64,000 bases of DNA from Naematelia aurantialba. Taxonomy: Eukaryota; Basidiomycota; Tremellomycetes; Tremellales; Naemateliaceae. Positions 61,902 to 64,000 of this stretch are shown piece by piece (the stretch's first letter is position 1; every line of letters starts with the position of its first letter). Both the position numbers and the translations under genes were made by a program. The stretch lies in the NCBI GenBank assembly GCA_021527695.1, contig JAKFAO010000002.1, forward strand, positions 1,922,501 to 1,986,500, given 5' to 3'. The notes below the pieces were generated by a model. That model made no database searches. It worked only from the letters and a program-made list of their open reading frames with translations, and was not told where the DNA came from.

Positions 61902-63811
61902 ATGGCGCCGCCTCGAGCACCAAAACGTCGCCAAGCAGACGAAGACGACCGCTCACCTGCTCGCCGACCGAAGAAAGCTGGGAAGAATAAGCGGGAGATC
62001 ACATACGAAACCTATGACGAGGCGTTAGATGGTGTGTCCGATCTCCGTCGCTGCTTAGCTTGTGTGACTATGCTGATGCCCTCTCAGGGGGCGTAGAGAT
62101 GGAGGAGAAGGGGGAGAGGTATAGAAATGGCGATAAGGCAAGTCTTTCCTCAGTTCTGGTTGAGCGCAGTTGCTGGTGCTGATCGACGGGCAGGCGCAGC
62201 GGTTCTACGAAAAGGCGATTGAGCTATACAAGAAGGCATATGATTTCCACAATACATACGACGCGGCTTACAACCAGTGAGCTTCACATCTCCGCTGTCG
62301 GCAAGCTGACAGGACGTAGAGCTCGCGCATTGTATTCGCTGTCCACGTCGTTCCTACTCCCTCCAGAGAGCCTGGCGCAGCTCGGCGGGTCCGTGGAGCT
62401 CTACCGGCAGGCCGCGACCCTGACCAACTCGCCTCTGCTGCAGATGGACACTGCATTCAATCTCGCGCAGGCGCTGATATACCTGTCGGATCTGCTGGAG
62501 GATCTTGAAGGAGATGCCAAGTCGGCCGAGGTCGTGGCGATGCGTGTCGAGGCGGCCGAGTTGCTGGAGACTGTCCTCTCGGGGCAGGAGGCGTACATCC
62601 GCGTGACTGCCGAGCGAGAAGGGGAAGCCGCGGCAGCAGAGGACGACACGGCAGAGGAGGCGACAGAGGAAGCAATAGAGGAGGTTGAATCTGGAGCAGC
62701 AGGGGGCCAGAGCATGGACGTGGACGCAGAGGCTGGAGGGGGCGAGGGCGACGACGACGACGAAGCTGAACAGACATTCGAGACGTACCTCCCGACCCCG
62801 TCGTCGTTGGTTGACACGGCTTTGGCGCTCGTCGACGTCTACTTGTCGCTCTGGGAAGCGGCGACGCCTCTGCGGACCCCGTCAGAGGCGGAACAGATCG
62901 CCGTGCGCGCCGTGCTAGATAGGACAGCGCCGCTCGTCCCGCCAGGTCGTCAAGCCGAGCTCGACTTTGCCGAGATCAAGGTCCTTCTCTCTATGGATCG
63001 GATAGTGTGGGATTTGTTCAAGGGCGAGGCGAAGGCCGGCAGCGGAGTGGAGAAGTCTCTCGAAGGCGCTACGGCGGCGCTGTCGCATCTCCTAGCTAGC
63101 CTTGATGCGCAGGAGCCCGAGGACGCGACTGTACGCGCCGAGATCCTCACGATCCTCGCCGACACACACTCCACTATCGCCTATCGCTCGTTATTCCTCG
63201 CACCGCAGCTACCGCCTGGCGCGTCGCCGCTCGCCCAGCAAGCATGGTACCATCTCTCGCAAGCAGTATCGCATCTGAACCAGGCGCTCGAGCTACCGAC
63301 TGCCGCACACACGCCCAAGACGTATAAGCCTAGTGTGCTACTGTCATTGTCACGCGCCAGTTTAGCACGAGCCCGCCTTGGTGGGGTGAACGAGACGGCC
63401 AAGCGGAATGCCGCGCAGCTCATGGAGAATGCCTCGACCTATGCTGTACGGGCAATCGAGGATCTCGGATGGGCGAACGCTTCCCTGGCGTCTGCTTCGA
63501 ATGCCAAGCTGGAGCTCCCTTGGCCTGCAGGCTGGGACACCGAGGCACTCGCGAGACAAGTCCTACTGCAGCAGCTCCGCGTGACATATGTTGGCTCGTC
63601 GTCCGACATTGTGCCCGACGACAAGGAGCGGCTGACACACGTTGGGGAGCAGCTGGTCAAGCGAATACAGAGTATCAAGGCACTAGATCCGGCGAGGGCG
63701 CTGGGCGCACCGGACGTCCAGCGCTGGGTCGACGAGATCGAGGAGGACGAAACGGTGTCGCAGGCAGAACGACACTGGTGGCAGGAGCTCGGGGCCCGCC
63801 TTACTGCCTAG
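61902..63811 (+). CDS. TPR-like helical repeat protein with acidic insert and a GC-AG intron
   Basis: Exons 61902-62031, 62088-62137, 62194-62276 and 62320-63811 total 1755 nt, exactly 584 residues plus stop. The basic N-terminus, PPRAPKRRQADEDDRSPARR, resembles a nuclear localisation signal. TPR-like helices follow: GERYRNGDKAQRFYEKAIEL, YDAAYNQARALYSLSTSF and SVELYRQAATLTNSPLLQMD, with MDTAFNLAQALIYLSDLLED. An acidic low-complexity segment (about residues 195-240) splits the repeats, as in histone-chaperone-type TPR proteins. The C-terminal repeats include QQAWYHLSQAVSHLNQALEL and NAAQLMENASTYAVRAIEDL. Intron 2 starts GCAAGT. The acidic insert plus TPRs hints at a histone or ribosomal chaperone, but I do not claim a named family. 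Confidence 0.78.
62138..62193 (+). other. GC-AG intron of the TPR gene
   Basis: The donor AAG|GCAAGT and the acceptor CAG|GCG bound a 56-nt intron. It keeps a perfect reading frame, whereas a nearby GT (at 62119) would break it. Confidence 0.75.
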
Positions 63812-64000
63812 CCCTTGGTCCCTGCCGATCAGGAGTTGCGTCCCGTGATACAGATGTACCTCCTTGTCCTGTCAGGACTGCTCGGCTCGGCCGGCCAGGA
63901 GTACCTTTCTGCAGAGCTGCCGCGGGGAATGGGACCGAGGAGAGCGGACAGCAGGACAGCAGGAGAATAGGACAGCAGGACTGAGGAGAGCGGAGGCAGA
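63812..64000. other. 3' flank of the TPR gene with short GGACAGCAGGA repeats
   Basis: The last 190 bases hold a few GGACAGCAGGA/GGAGAATA repeats at 63950-63990 and no gene start. The open frame continuing in other phases is a shadow. Confidence 0.5.

Noticed and set aside
1..64000. Transposons, tRNA genes, secondary-metabolite cluster or mating-type genes
   Set aside because: No terminal repeats, transposase or reverse-transcriptase motifs, no convincing tRNA B-box with a matching cloverleaf, and no synthase or homeodomain/pheromone genes were recognised by eye.

Overview
The window reads as a piece of a basidiomycete fungal nuclear chromosome, most likely a yeast or jelly-fungus relative such as a Tremellomycete. 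The class is inference; the kingdom and phylum level rest on the families seen. The evidence is dense, intron-rich protein genes on both strands, very short GT-AG introns (about 34-110 nt), GC-rich coding sequence, and a set of fungal orthologues: an Ole1-type desaturase with a C-terminal cytochrome b5 domain, Ngg1/Ada3, Erd1, Hul5, Ctf4 and a two-lobed phosphofructokinase. No tRNA, rRNA, transposon or CRISPR was recognised. The CX9C complex I assembly factor suggests that the organism keeps respiratory complex I.

Layout. 1-15000 (-): midasin MDN1, open at the left edge, with six AAA modules, the linker and the acidic region visible; the MIDAS domain lies outside. 15203-16923 (+): an NAD-dependent epimerase-like protein with a repeat-encoded tail. 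17394-21289 (-): 6-phosphofructokinase. 21771-23919 (-): SAGA adaptor NGG1/ADA3. 24354-24716 (+): a 68-residue twin-CX9C protein like NDUFAF8. 24861-26573 (-): ERD1. 26753-28528: a sparse stretch with two weakly supported small genes. 28529-28966 (-) and 29221-33173 (+): mitoribosomal mL54 and replisome hub CTF4, head to head. 33511-36445 (-): an SLC41/MgtE magnesium transporter. 36802-42208 (-): HECT ligase HUL5. 42540-44455 (-) and 45177-47245 (+): OLE1 and an acyl-CoA dehydrogenase, head to head. 47622-48099 (+): a small Myb/SANT protein. 48342-49408 (-): an unknown membrane protein. 50422-51829 (+): a DIC1-like mitochondrial carrier. 52794-57791: three uncharacterised intronless genes in a row. 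58226-59808 (-): a polyol-type zinc dehydrogenase. 60090-61626 (-): an unknown spliced gene. 61902-63811 (+): a TPR protein with a GC-AG intron.

Most of the window is ordinary housekeeping content (ribosome assembly, glycolysis, chromatin, replication, proteostasis, lipid metabolism, mitochondria) with no operon-like logic. The parts that deserve a second look are the block of three intronless orphans at 52.8-57.8 kb, the OLE1/acyl-CoA dehydrogenase head-to-head pair, several short tandem arrays whose unit is a multiple of three, extremely short introns, and the GC-AG intron. I did not find a convincing new multi-gene system; the orphan block is the best candidate for undescribed biology. Gene ends and introns were assigned by reading splice signals by eye. 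Where frame arithmetic was checked, the entry says so.
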